A stretch of 64,000 nt of DNA from Phascolarctobacterium sp. (GTDB taxonomy: Bacteria; Bacillota; Negativicutes; Acidaminococcales; Acidaminococcaceae). The translations under genes and the position numbers were made by a program. The stretch covers positions 62,001-126,000 of the forward strand of contig QAMT01000013.1 in NCBI GenBank assembly GCA_003150755.1. The letters are read 5' to 3'. Of the stretch, positions 45,545 through 52,628 are shown piece after piece. Numbering within the stretch: the stretch's first letter is position 1; the number at the start of each line of letters is the position of its first letter. Under the pieces are notes generated by a model. That model was not told where the DNA came from and did no database searches. It worked only from the letters and a program-made list of their open reading frames with translations.

Positions 45545-45898
45545 TTACATATTATCCCCAAAATACGTTTTTTTCAACTGGTCAAAGGTTTGTGTTTTTC
45601 TGTAATCTGCCAAAGCTGTGTTAAGGCTTTCTAAAAGCTTAGTATTGCCTTTTTTGACGGCAAGGGCAACTTTATCGTTGGCAAGGTCTGCACCGGCAAA
45701 TTTAATTTTACGGCCGTAGCCGTTGGTGATGAAGAAGGAACCTGCCGATTTGGAAATAACCGTGCAGTCAGCTTCGCCTTCAATAACCTTGTTAATGGCT
45801 TCTTCAATGCTTGCGGTTTCAATAATTTTGCCTGCTCCGCAGCCTGCCAAAAGAGCCAGGCACATAACTGAAGCCAAAATCAACAACAACTTTTTCAT
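45545..45898 (-). CDS. Half-size SBP_bac_3-like binding lipoprotein
   Basis: 117 aa, less than half the usual length of amino-acid binding proteins. Lipoprotein signal MKKLLLILASVMCLALLAGC with cysteine at residue 20. The rest resembles one lobe and the C-terminal tail of SBP_bac_3 proteins (ANDKVALAVKKGNTKLLESLNTALADYRKTQTFDQLKKTYFG; compare the tails of the proteins at 9.5-11.2 kb). The N-terminal lobe is absent without a visible frameshift; ribosome site GGGGGAAG. It has its own promoter, so it is probably expressed. It could be a degenerate paralogue or an accessory sensor lipoprotein. Confidence 0.7.
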   Translation of the reverse strand: MKKLLLILASVMCLALLAGCGAGKIIETASIEEAINKVIEGEADCTVISKSAGSFFITNGYGRKIKFAGADLANDKVALAVKKGNTKLLESLNTALADYRKTQTFDQLKKTYFGDNM

Positions 45899-45963
45899 TA
45901 CACTTCCCCCAGTGCTATTAAATTGTGTGAGAGTGTAAACCGGTCAAAGCCTGTTATGGCTTA

Positions 45964-45993
45964 ATTATACTGCCGCTGTAATTAAATTGTCAA
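45964..45993 (-). promoter_or_regulatory. Promoter of the mini binding-lipoprotein gene
   Basis: Minus strand TTGACA (45988-45993), 18-bp spacer, TATAAT (45964-45969): both hexamers are perfect consensus. This separates the gene from the upstream B12-regulated operon. Confidence 0.75.
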
Positions 45994-46023
45994 CAATGAT
46001 TGCTCATATATTTTTATGTTCAT

Positions 46024-46761
46024 TTATTGCTTTAGCCCCTTAAAAATATACAGGCAAGCAGCAAAAAATACTACTGCATACACTGCCAGCACAACGGCTG
46101 ACTGCCACAACACCTGCCCGCTGCCGTTAAGCGCACGCAAAAGCTCCGCCGTATGCGTCAGCGGCAGCACTTCTATCACGCAGGCGGCAAGCTGCGGCAG
46201 CCTGTCGGTTTTAAAAAACGTGCCGCATAAAAACGACATCGGCAACAGCAAATAGGTGTTAACCCTTGCCATGTCTTCAAAATTGCGCACCAACAGCGCG
46301 GCGCAAAAACCGGCTTCTGCAAAAATTACGCAGTTTAAGGCCAGCACCAGCACAAAAGCCGGTGTCAGCGCAAGCTGCGCGCCAAAAAGCCACGCCAGCA
46401 CAACAATAATGGCCGACGATATCAGCCCGCGCAGCACCGCCGCCAGTATTTTGCCAATTATAAAGCCTGACGGCGATATGGGCGCAACAAGATATTCTTC
46501 CAGCGATTTATGGTAAACCTTTTCGGTACACAGCGGCGTTAAGCTGTTGAACGAAATGTTCATGGAGTTGAGCGCCAAAATGCCGGGCACAATAAAATCA
46601 AGGTACGAGCCGCTGCCTGCATTGATGCTGCGGCTGAGCCCCCAGCCAAAGGCCACCATATATAGCACCGGCGCTACCATGCGGCTTAAAATAAATTTTA
46701 TCAGGCGATGGCGCAAAACAAGCCAGTCACGCCAAAAAGCCGTAGCAATATCATACAGCAT
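46024..46761 (-). CDS. ABC-2 type transporter permease
   Basis: 245 aa, six membrane helices. WLVLRHRLIKFILSRMVAPVLYMVAFGWGL at the N-terminus and the late PMSFLCGTFFKTDRLPQLAACVIEVLPLTHTAELLRAL block place it in the ABC-2 (NodJ/DrrB-like) exporter family. It pairs with the ATPase encoded immediately upstream (0-bp gap). The substrate is unknown. It is the last gene that reads on from the cobalamin-riboswitch operon, an odd place for an exporter. Confidence 0.85.
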   Translation of the reverse strand: MLYDIATAFWRDWLVLRHRLIKFILSRMVAPVLYMVAFGWGLSRSINAGSGSYLDFIVPGILALNSMNISFNSLTPLCTEKVYHKSLEEYLVAPISPSGFIIGKILAAVLRGLISSAIIVVLAWLFGAQLALTPAFVLVLALNCVIFAEAGFCAALLVRNFEDMARVNTYLLLPMSFLCGTFFKTDRLPQLAACVIEVLPLTHTAELLRALNGSGQVLWQSAVVLAVYAVVFFAACLYIFKGLKQ

Positions 46762-47622
46762 TCAGTTCATTGCCTTTCCAGTAAGTTCTATAAATACATC
46801 TTCCAGCGTAGTGTGCCGTAAAAATGCGCCATTTTTAGCGCCGGCAAAGGCTTTGGCTTCTTCATGCGCAGCAAAAAAGCTGTACTGCCTGCCTTTTTCG
46901 CCATCCCATTCCACAGCAAAGCTGCCAAGTGCATGGCACAAATTCTGCGGCGTATCCGTTTTTATCAGCCTGCCGCTGTCCATAACGGCAACACGCCCGC
47001 ACAACGCCTCGGCTTCTTCGATATAATGCGTGGTCAGCACAATGGTTACGCCATCCCTATGCAAATTACGTATCAAATCCCAGATTTTGCGGCGCACCTG
47101 CGGGTCGAGCGCCACAGTCGGCTCATCAAGAAACAGCACCTGCGGGCTGTGCATAAGCGCGCGCACAATTAACAAGCGGCGTTTAAGCCCACCGGAAAGG
47201 GCTTTGATGTTGTCGTTTCTTCTGTCGGATAGGCCCACATAATTCAGCAGTTCATCTATCCTGCGGCGGCGTTCGTCCTTCGGCATACGGTGCAGGCGTC
47301 CGTGCAGTTCCATGTTTTCCCAAACGGTAAGGTCCTGGTCAAAATTTATATGCTGCGGCACTATGCCGATAATTTTTTTAACGTCCTGCTCGTGCTGCGC
47401 CAGATTTTGCCCGTTGTAAAATATCTGCCCTTCGGTTGGGCACATTAACGCAACCAGCATGCTGACCAGCGTTGTTTTGCCTGCGCCGTTGGGTCCTAAC
47501 AGCCCTAAAAGCTCGCCGTCAGCAATGGTAAGGCTTAAATTATCAATGGCGGTTTTTACTGCCTTATTGCCGTTTTTATCTTTGACATTAAATTTTTTGG
47601 TTACAGAATCTATCTCAATCAT
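46762..47622 (-). CDS. ABC-2 type transporter ATPase (NodI/DrrA-like)
   Basis: 286 aa. Walker A GPNGAGKTT (residues 41-49), Q-loop IGIVPQHINFDQDLTVWEN, signature LSGGLKRR, Walker B VLFLDEPTVALDPQVRRKIW and the H-loop TTHYIEEAEALC. The DEPTVALDPQ..R form is typical of DrrA/NodI export ATPases. It begins 4 bp after the BtuD-like ATPase gene and forms an exporter with the downstream permease. Confidence 0.87.
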   Translation of the reverse strand: MIEIDSVTKKFNVKDKNGNKAVKTAIDNLSLTIADGELLGLLGPNGAGKTTLVSMLVALMCPTEGQIFYNGQNLAQHEQDVKKIIGIVPQHINFDQDLTVWENMELHGRLHRMPKDERRRRIDELLNYVGLSDRRNDNIKALSGGLKRRLLIVRALMHSPQVLFLDEPTVALDPQVRRKIWDLIRNLHRDGVTIVLTTHYIEEAEALCGRVAVMDSGRLIKTDTPQNLCHALGSFAVEWDGEKGRQYSFFAAHEEAKAFAGAKNGAFLRHTTLEDVFIELTGKAMN

Positions 47623-47626
47623 AAAA

Positions 47627-48418
47627 TTACCTGCGCTTTAAAGCGAATGGAAAAATAATCTCCTGCGCCCTCGGGTCATCACTTTGATAAACTGCGGCCT
47701 CCACGCCAAAAACGGATGCCAGGTTTTCGGGCGTGATAATTTCAAGCGGCGCGCCGCTGGCAAAAACATGCTTATCTTTGATAATTACGGTATTATCCGC
47801 ATAAAGGCGTGCGTGGTTAATATCATGCAGCACCATTATCACCGTCATGCCTTCGCTGGCATTAAGCTCCGATACAATCTGCATTATCTCCAGCTGATGC
47901 GCAATATCAAGATACGTCGTCGGCTCATCCAAAAGCAAAATCTGCGGCTGCTGCGCCAAAGCCATGGCAATCCAGGCGCGCTGGCGTTCGCCGCCGCTTA
48001 AGGTTGCCACCAGGCGCTCACGCAGATGCGTTACCCGCATTTTTTCCATGGCTTCTGCAATAATCCGGGCATCTTCTTTGCCGCTGCGCTTAAACATGCT
48101 GCGGTAAGGGAACCGCCCATACGCTACCAGCTCTTTAACTGTCAAATCAGAAGGCGCACTGACTCCCTGCGGCAAAATGGCAAGTTTGCCTGCAATCTCA
48201 CGGCGCGCAAGCGTTTTCATTTCTGCGCCGTCCAGCAGCACTCTGCCGCTGTAATTGCGGTTTAACCCTGCTGCCGCGCGCAGAAGCGTGCTTTTGCCGC
48301 AGCCGTTTGGGCCGATTACCGCCGTGCGTTTTCCCTGTGGAAAATCAATGCTGATGTCCTGTAAAATTTCGTTTTTATTGATTGTTATGCTTAAGTTCTG
48401 TACTGAAAGCGAGGCCAT
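47627..48418 (-). CDS. BtuD/FecE-like ABC importer ATPase
   Basis: 263 aa. Walker A GPNGCGKST (35-43), Q-loop ILPQGVSAPSDLTVKELVAYGRFPY, signature LSGGERQR and Walker B ILLLDEPTTYLDIAHQLEIM. DEPTTYLDIAHQ is the hallmark of the FecE/FhuC/BtuD class serving iron-siderophores, haem and cobalamin. It starts 1 bp after the permease gene. With the riboswitch upstream and CbiK in the operon, a corrinoid or cobalt-tetrapyrrole substrate is favoured. Confidence 0.88.
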   Translation of the reverse strand: MASLSVQNLSITINKNEILQDISIDFPQGKRTAVIGPNGCGKSTLLRAAAGLNRNYSGRVLLDGAEMKTLARREIAGKLAILPQGVSAPSDLTVKELVAYGRFPYRSMFKRSGKEDARIIAEAMEKMRVTHLRERLVATLSGGERQRAWIAMALAQQPQILLLDEPTTYLDIAHQLEIMQIVSELNASEGMTVIMVLHDINHARLYADNTVIIKDKHVFASGAPLEIITPENLASVFGVEAAVYQSDDPRAQEIIFPFALKRR

Positions 48419-48419
48419 T

Positions 48420-49445
48420 TTACAGCTCCTTTCTCAGTAAAAACAAAAAGAAGGGTGCGCCGAGCGCCGCCATAAAAATACCTACCGGCAGTTCCAGCGG
48501 TGCAAAAGCCATCCGCGCCAGCGTGTCGCTGTAAGTAACAACGGCAATGCCCAAAAAGGCAGAGCCCGGTATTAAAAGCCGGTAATCCGAACCAATCAGA
48601 AGCCGTACTGTATGCGGCACGATAAGGCCCACAAAGCCCAACAGCCCTGCAACCGCCACTGCACTTGCCGCTAAAAGTGCTGCCGTCGCCGTCAGCAAAA
48701 TGCGCACTATCTCTACATTAACGCCCAGGCCTTTGGCAACATCGTCGCCAAGCTGCAAAATGTTAAGGTAGGCCGCGCCCAAAACTGCAAGCACAAGCCC
48801 AAGTCCAGCATAAGGCAAAATTATCTGCACGTGCGGCCAGCTGCGCGCAGCCAAACCGCCTACCATCCACAGCAGCGCGCCGTGTACCCTGTCGCTGTAA
48901 AGCACAAGTATTGCCGAAATGCCCGCACCTAAAAACGAGGACACCGCTACACCAGCCAGCACCACGCGCAACGGGCGGATGCCGTTTTTCCACGCCAGCA
49001 GGTAAATTGCGCCGGCCGCCAGCATAGCGCCGCAAAACGCTACCGGCACAATTAAATATTCCAGCGCAGGCAGCAGCACAATTACGCCAATGCCAGCCAG
49101 CCCCGCGCCCGAAGAAATGCCGATAATATGCGGGTCGGCCAGCGGATTTTTCATAACGGCCTGCAAAATAGCACCGCTTACGGCAAGGTTCATGCCGACA
49201 AGCGCCGCAACTATCGTGCGCGGCAAGCGGATGTTTAATAAAATCTGCCTGTGCGCAGTGCTGCCGCCGCCGTTTAAAATATCGCCCAGCTCCGCAAGCG
49301 GTATTTGCACAGCACCGTTTAAAGCGCTGCACAAAAAGCCCGTAACTGCCAGCATTACAAATAACGCCAGCATTACAACGCGCCATTTATTTATGCCGAT
49401 GCCGAATTTTACGCACCCATTGTTTTCTGCATTTGCTTTAACCAT
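48420..49445 (-). CDS. BtuC/FecCD-family ABC permease
   Basis: 341 aa, about ten membrane helices. LNIRLPRTIVAALVGMNLAVSGAILQAVMKNPLADPHIIGISSGAGL (residues about 69-115) is the conserved FecCD entry block, and GLLGFVGLIVPHTVRLLIGSDYRLLIPGSAF the ATPase-coupling region. It lies 11 bp after the binding-protein gene and 1 bp before the ATPase gene. Confidence 0.9.
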   Translation of the reverse strand: MVKANAENNGCVKFGIGINKWRVVMLALFVMLAVTGFLCSALNGAVQIPLAELGDILNGGGSTAHRQILLNIRLPRTIVAALVGMNLAVSGAILQAVMKNPLADPHIIGISSGAGLAGIGVIVLLPALEYLIVPVAFCGAMLAAGAIYLLAWKNGIRPLRVVLAGVAVSSFLGAGISAILVLYSDRVHGALLWMVGGLAARSWPHVQIILPYAGLGLVLAVLGAAYLNILQLGDDVAKGLGVNVEIVRILLTATAALLAASAVAVAGLLGFVGLIVPHTVRLLIGSDYRLLIPGSAFLGIAVVTYSDTLARMAFAPLELPVGIFMAALGAPFFLFLLRKEL

Positions 49446-49456
49446 AACAAAACACC

Positions 49457-50404
49457 TTAATTGAATAATTCCGGATAGGCAAGCTTTGCCATATATTCTG
49501 CCGCATCAGGATAATTAAGCCCCGGGCTTAATAAAAAAAGTTCCTGCGGAAGATAGTAAACGCGCCCTGCCTGCACTGCGGGCAGGCTTTGCCACGCCGG
49601 GCTTTGTTCAATGCTTTTCTGCATAGAGGCCTTGATGGTTTCCAGCTTGCCCATACTGGTAATATAAATAATATCCGGATTTGCCGCCACCAAAGTTTCC
49701 AGGCTGTAAGGAGCGGCCGTCGGGTTATTTTCAAGCGGCATGCTGCCGGCAGCGATATTATTAAAGCCCAAAAGTTCCGCCGTACTGCCGGCGATACTTG
49801 TTTCAAGCTGAACCGTTACATTTTGCGCCGTGCTGTGCAAAATGGCTATGCGCGGCTTTTTATCCGGCAGCAGTTTTTTGACAGCTTCAATGCGCGCATC
49901 CATATTTTGGTTAATCTCCTGCGCTTTAGCAGTGCTGCCTGTTACTTTGCCCAAAATATCAACCGTATTTTTTACCTGCCCGTAAGTGCGCATTTCCAGC
50001 ACAATTACCGGTATGCCGTTTTCTTCAAAATTAGACACAAATTTATCATTCATGCCTTTATAGGCGATAACCAAATCCGGCTGCTGCTCAATAACCTTTT
50101 CGATGTTTATATTATAAACACTGCCAACCTCGGGCAGCTTTTTATACTCATCCGGCACATCATGTTTGGAGCTGACGCGGGCGGCTACATGGGCATCAAG
50201 TTCACGCAGCGGCTCTAAAAACGATGCGGACAGCGGCACTATTTTTTGCGGCACGCCATTTAAACTTACCGTTCTGCCGTTATCGTCCGTTACGGTTATG
50301 CCGCCTGCTGTTTTATCTGTCTCCGGCGCAGCATTGCCGCCGCAGCCAGCAGCCAACAAACAAACCAGCATTAACATTGTTATAAGCATTAAAAATTTTT
50401 TCAT
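49457..50404 (-). CDS. BtuF/FepB-like periplasmic-binding lipoprotein
   Basis: 315 aa from ATG 50402-50404, where the lipoprotein signal MKKFLMLITMLMLVCLLAAGC begins; no strong ribosome site is visible, so translation may depend on the hairpin-rich gap before it. Peripla_BP_2 fold: ITVTDDNGRTVSLNGVPQKIVPLS, EKVIEQQPDLVIAYKG, LETLVAANPDIIYITS and C-terminal AVQAGRVYYLPQELFLLSPGLNYPDAAEYMAKL. Class III binding protein for cobalamin, haem or siderophore. Context (cobalamin riboswitch, CbiK) favours corrinoids. Confidence 0.85.
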   Translation of the reverse strand: MKKFLMLITMLMLVCLLAAGCGGNAAPETDKTAGGITVTDDNGRTVSLNGVPQKIVPLSASFLEPLRELDAHVAARVSSKHDVPDEYKKLPEVGSVYNINIEKVIEQQPDLVIAYKGMNDKFVSNFEENGIPVIVLEMRTYGQVKNTVDILGKVTGSTAKAQEINQNMDARIEAVKKLLPDKKPRIAILHSTAQNVTVQLETSIAGSTAELLGFNNIAAGSMPLENNPTAAPYSLETLVAANPDIIYITSMGKLETIKASMQKSIEQSPAWQSLPAVQAGRVYYLPQELFLLSPGLNYPDAAEYMAKLAYPELFN

Positions 50405-50445
50405 AAAAATACCGTTTTTAACCCCAAAACCAATAAAGCACAATT

Positions 50446-50473
50446 AGCTATGCGGCGCAAAGGCCGCATAGCT
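50446..50473 (-). other. Intercistronic hairpin between cbiK and the BtuF-like gene
   Basis: Perfect 11-bp stem AGCTATGCGGC / GCCGCATAGCT with a 6-nt loop (50446-50456, 50463-50473) and no T-run; a second smaller AAGCTT/AAGCTT hairpin lies just upstream (about 50493-50511). Probably protects or processes the mRNA, setting a different level for cbiK and the transporter. Confidence 0.6.
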
Positions 50474-50508
50474 TGGGGATGATTAGATATTAAGCTTTTA
50501 AGCAAAGC

Positions 50509-51510
50509 TTATTCTGCCTGCAAAGTATCCCAGGCTTCGTCCGCATGTGCTGCAAACATATCGCGGATATTTTGGTTTTCGCCCAAACCGTGGAGATACG
50601 TTTTTACTTTAAAGCCTTTGCTTTCCAAAATAGATTTATGCGAATCTTCTTCGCTGCCTGCCATATCGTTGGTAGCATGGTCACCTGCAACCATCATCAG
50701 CGGCATTAAGGTAACATTTTTTACGCCGTTGGCTTCCAGCTTGCCGATAACGTCTTCCAGCGCAGGCCAGCCTTCAACCGTGTAAACCATAACTTTGCCG
50801 CCGTAAAGGGCGTCCAGTTTATCCTGCATTACAGAATAATAAGCGTTGGACGGGTCCGGCGTGCCATGTGCCATTACAAGCACTGCGTCCTTTTTGCCAA
50901 GTTTCGGCAACTGCGAGCCGATAGCTTCCATAGCAGCTTTAACATCGTCGCGCTGTCCTTCCTGGCCCATCCAGTACATCAGCGGCGTGCCCATAGTCAT
51001 CTTTTTAAACTGGGTTTTATACATATCATAAACGGCAGTTTTATAAGCATATTCCATGCCCGGAATAATATCCAGCGAGGTCAGCGCCACGCGGTTGTAG
51101 CCTTCTGCTTTAAGCTGTTCCAGTGCCTGTTCCGGCGTCGGTACGGTAATGCCTTCGTTAGCTTTTACCCTGTCGATAATAATGTGCGAGGTAAACGCCA
51201 GCACTACTTTAGTGCCCGGGTGCTGCGCTTTAATTTCATTTACTGTTGCTTCAATTGTTTTAGCCCTGGTATCCGGGAAGGTTGTGCCAAAGCTCATTAC
51301 CAGGATTGCGTCTTTATCAGGCTGCGCCAGGAGCGCAGGGTCGGTAGTGGTATAAGTGCGCACGCCGATTTGCGAGGCCTGCAAAAGTGCCGGTGTCGGT
51401 GCTTTAACTTCTTCACTTAAACTGTATGCTGCCATTGCCGATGTTGATACCCCCGTTAAAAGCATGCAGGTTACTGCTGCTGCCAAAGTTTTTTTCCAGC
51501 TTGTTTTCAT
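50509..51510 (-). CDS. cbiK: Exported sirohydrochlorin cobaltochelatase CbiK-like protein
   Basis: About 333 aa from ATG 51508-51510. CbiK inserts cobalt into sirohydrochlorin in anaerobic B12 synthesis. Landmarks: ILVMSFGTTFPDTRAKTIEATVNEI, the metal-site histidine in VLVMAHGTPDPSN (about residue 208) and the second in MVAGDHATNDMAG (about 264). Unusually it starts with a clear signal peptide (MKTSWKKTLAAAVTCMLLTG, VSTSAMA), so it should act outside the cytoplasm, like the periplasmic CbiK of Desulfovibrio. It lies under a cobalamin riboswitch and beside a BtuFCD-like importer. It may load or strip cobalt, or carry tetrapyrroles, at the cell surface. Confidence 0.88.
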   Translation of the reverse strand: MKTSWKKTLAAAVTCMLLTGVSTSAMAAYSLSEEVKAPTPALLQASQIGVRTYTTTDPALLAQPDKDAILVMSFGTTFPDTRAKTIEATVNEIKAQHPGTKVVLAFTSHIIIDRVKANEGITVPTPEQALEQLKAEGYNRVALTSLDIIPGMEYAYKTAVYDMYKTQFKKMTMGTPLMYWMGQEGQRDDVKAAMEAIGSQLPKLGKKDAVLVMAHGTPDPSNAYYSVMQDKLDALYGGKVMVYTVEGWPALEDVIGKLEANGVKNVTLMPLMMVAGDHATNDMAGSEEDSHKSILESKGFKVKTYLHGLGENQNIRDMFAAHADEAWDTLQAE

Positions 51511-51634
51511 AATGTCCAATGCCTCCAGCTTAAAAATTCCCTGTCATTATGGCAGGCTAAAATTTATTTATAACGACCTTAAAGAGCAGTTATAAAACTT
51601 AATCATAAAAATAATAAGCCTTTAAATTACGGTT

Positions 51635-51994
51635 TTAATACGCATCGACGCCGCCGCGCCCGCCGCCTACAACTCTTACGTTATCGACATTAAACGCTGC
51701 CTTAATTACCGGCAGCCAGCGGCTTACCAGTGCGGTGCGCAATTTTTCCTGCCCTGCCAGAATTATGAGCGAACTGCCGCTTAAATTTACATTTTCCAGC
51801 GGATTGATATATTTATCAAACAAGGCTTCGCCCATAGCTGTTTTTAAACGTACCAGCCCGTCAAGAAGCTGCGGCTTTTCAAAAGCTGCGCGCACTTCAA
51901 ATTTTTCAAACGGCTCTGTTTTTACACTGGGGTTATCGGCATGTACAAATTCTTCATCAAGTTTACCGCCATAGCCCAAAAAATCTTCTGCCAT
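51635..51994 (-). CDS. Small protein resembling the DnaA N-terminal domain
   Basis: 119 aa, first gene after riboswitch 3. Residues 50-115 (ALFDKYINPLENVNLSGSS, LIILAGQEKLRTALVSRWLP, VIKAAFNVDNVRVV) follow the pattern of DnaA domain I (aromatic, W/YI-x-PL, then a beta strand, helix and LP..I..A). Residues 1-45 are acidic and unassigned. Ribosome site AGGAGG 7 nt from ATG. The similarity is by eye only. Why such a protein would be controlled by cobalamin is unclear; it could be a protein-protein adaptor rather than a replication factor. Confidence 0.5.
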   Translation of the reverse strand: MAEDFLGYGGKLDEEFVHADNPSVKTEPFEKFEVRAAFEKPQLLDGLVRLKTAMGEALFDKYINPLENVNLSGSSLIILAGQEKLRTALVSRWLPVIKAAFNVDNVRVVGGGRGGVDAY

Positions 51995-52139
51995 AATAAA
52001 ACCTCCTTTTATAATGCTGAAAATAAACGGCTTATCCGCTTAATAGCTATAACTGCGGCAAGCGGCTCTGGCCTGCCGCAATAAACAGCACGCATTACAA
52101 ACTGCGGGCGCAGATTTTTAAGCATGGCTGTACTGCCAA

Positions 52140-52171
52140 AATAAAAACCGCTCCGGCAAAACCGAAACGGT
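52140..52171 (-). terminator. Riboswitch-controlled terminator before the DnaA_N-like/cbiK operon
   Basis: Minus strand ACCGTTTCGG-TTTTG-CCGGAGCGGT (two wobbles) followed by TTTTATTTT (stem 52147-52156 / 52162-52171). Confidence 0.8.
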
Positions 52172-52204
52172 AATAAACATATTAAACCAGCATAATGCTG
52201 ATTA

Positions 52205-52370
52205 GCGTTAATTACCCGTCTCCCGCAGGTTAAGCTGCAATGCTTATGTACAATAACTTGCTGGCTTGGGTTATTTTTAGAAGGTTTTAAAATCGAGAAG
52301 AATAAGTAAACCCCTTACAGCGGCGGGACCGCACCGGATTTGCACCGGTTAACATTACTGTACATGCTGT
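52205..52370 (-). promoter_or_regulatory. Cobalamin riboswitch 3 (cbiK / BtuFCD-like operon)
   Basis: Minus strand ACCGGTGCAAATCCGGTGCG followed by GTCCCGCCGCTGTAA, an unusually long A/T-rich insert, AGCCAGCAAG and CTTAACCTGCGGGAGACGGG. The last block is identical to that of riboswitch 2. Confidence 0.92.
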
Positions 52371-52386
52371 ATTATGTTATGTATCT

Positions 52387-52415
52387 ATAATAGCACCGAT
52401 TATCAATATAATCAA
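52387..52415 (-). promoter_or_regulatory. Promoter of riboswitch 3
   Basis: Minus strand TTGATT (52410-52415), 17-bp spacer ending in TGC, TATTAT (52387-52392). Confidence 0.7.
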
Positions 52416-52455
52416 TAGCTATTTGTATTTTATTCTCATTTAATTTATTATACTA

Positions 52456-52473
52456 TATACCCGTATAGGTATA
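52456..52473. promoter_or_regulatory. 18-bp palindromic operator candidate, site 3
   Basis: TATACCCGTATAGGTATA, the same 7-4-7 palindrome with one mismatch, 40 bp upstream of the -35 box of the riboswitch 3 promoter. It directly abuts the terminator of the DinF-like gene. Confidence 0.65.
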
Positions 52474-52502
52474 AAATAAGCGCAGGCCATTCTGCCTGCG
52501 CT
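52474..52502 (-). terminator. Terminator after the DinF-like MATE gene
   Basis: Minus strand AGCGCAGGC-AGAATG-GCCTGCGCT followed by TATTTTATACC (stem 52479-52487 / 52494-52502). The next 125 bp up to the stop codon hold nothing recognisable. Confidence 0.85.
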
Positions 52503-52628
52503 GTTTTGTAAAACTATATTATTATTATACCGGCAAGCCTTATAACATAAAGCAGGCTGCCAGTAATATTCAAGTAAAGTTTCTATATTATCAATACGCA
52601 AAAGACGAAGCATTTTTAAATATCCGCT

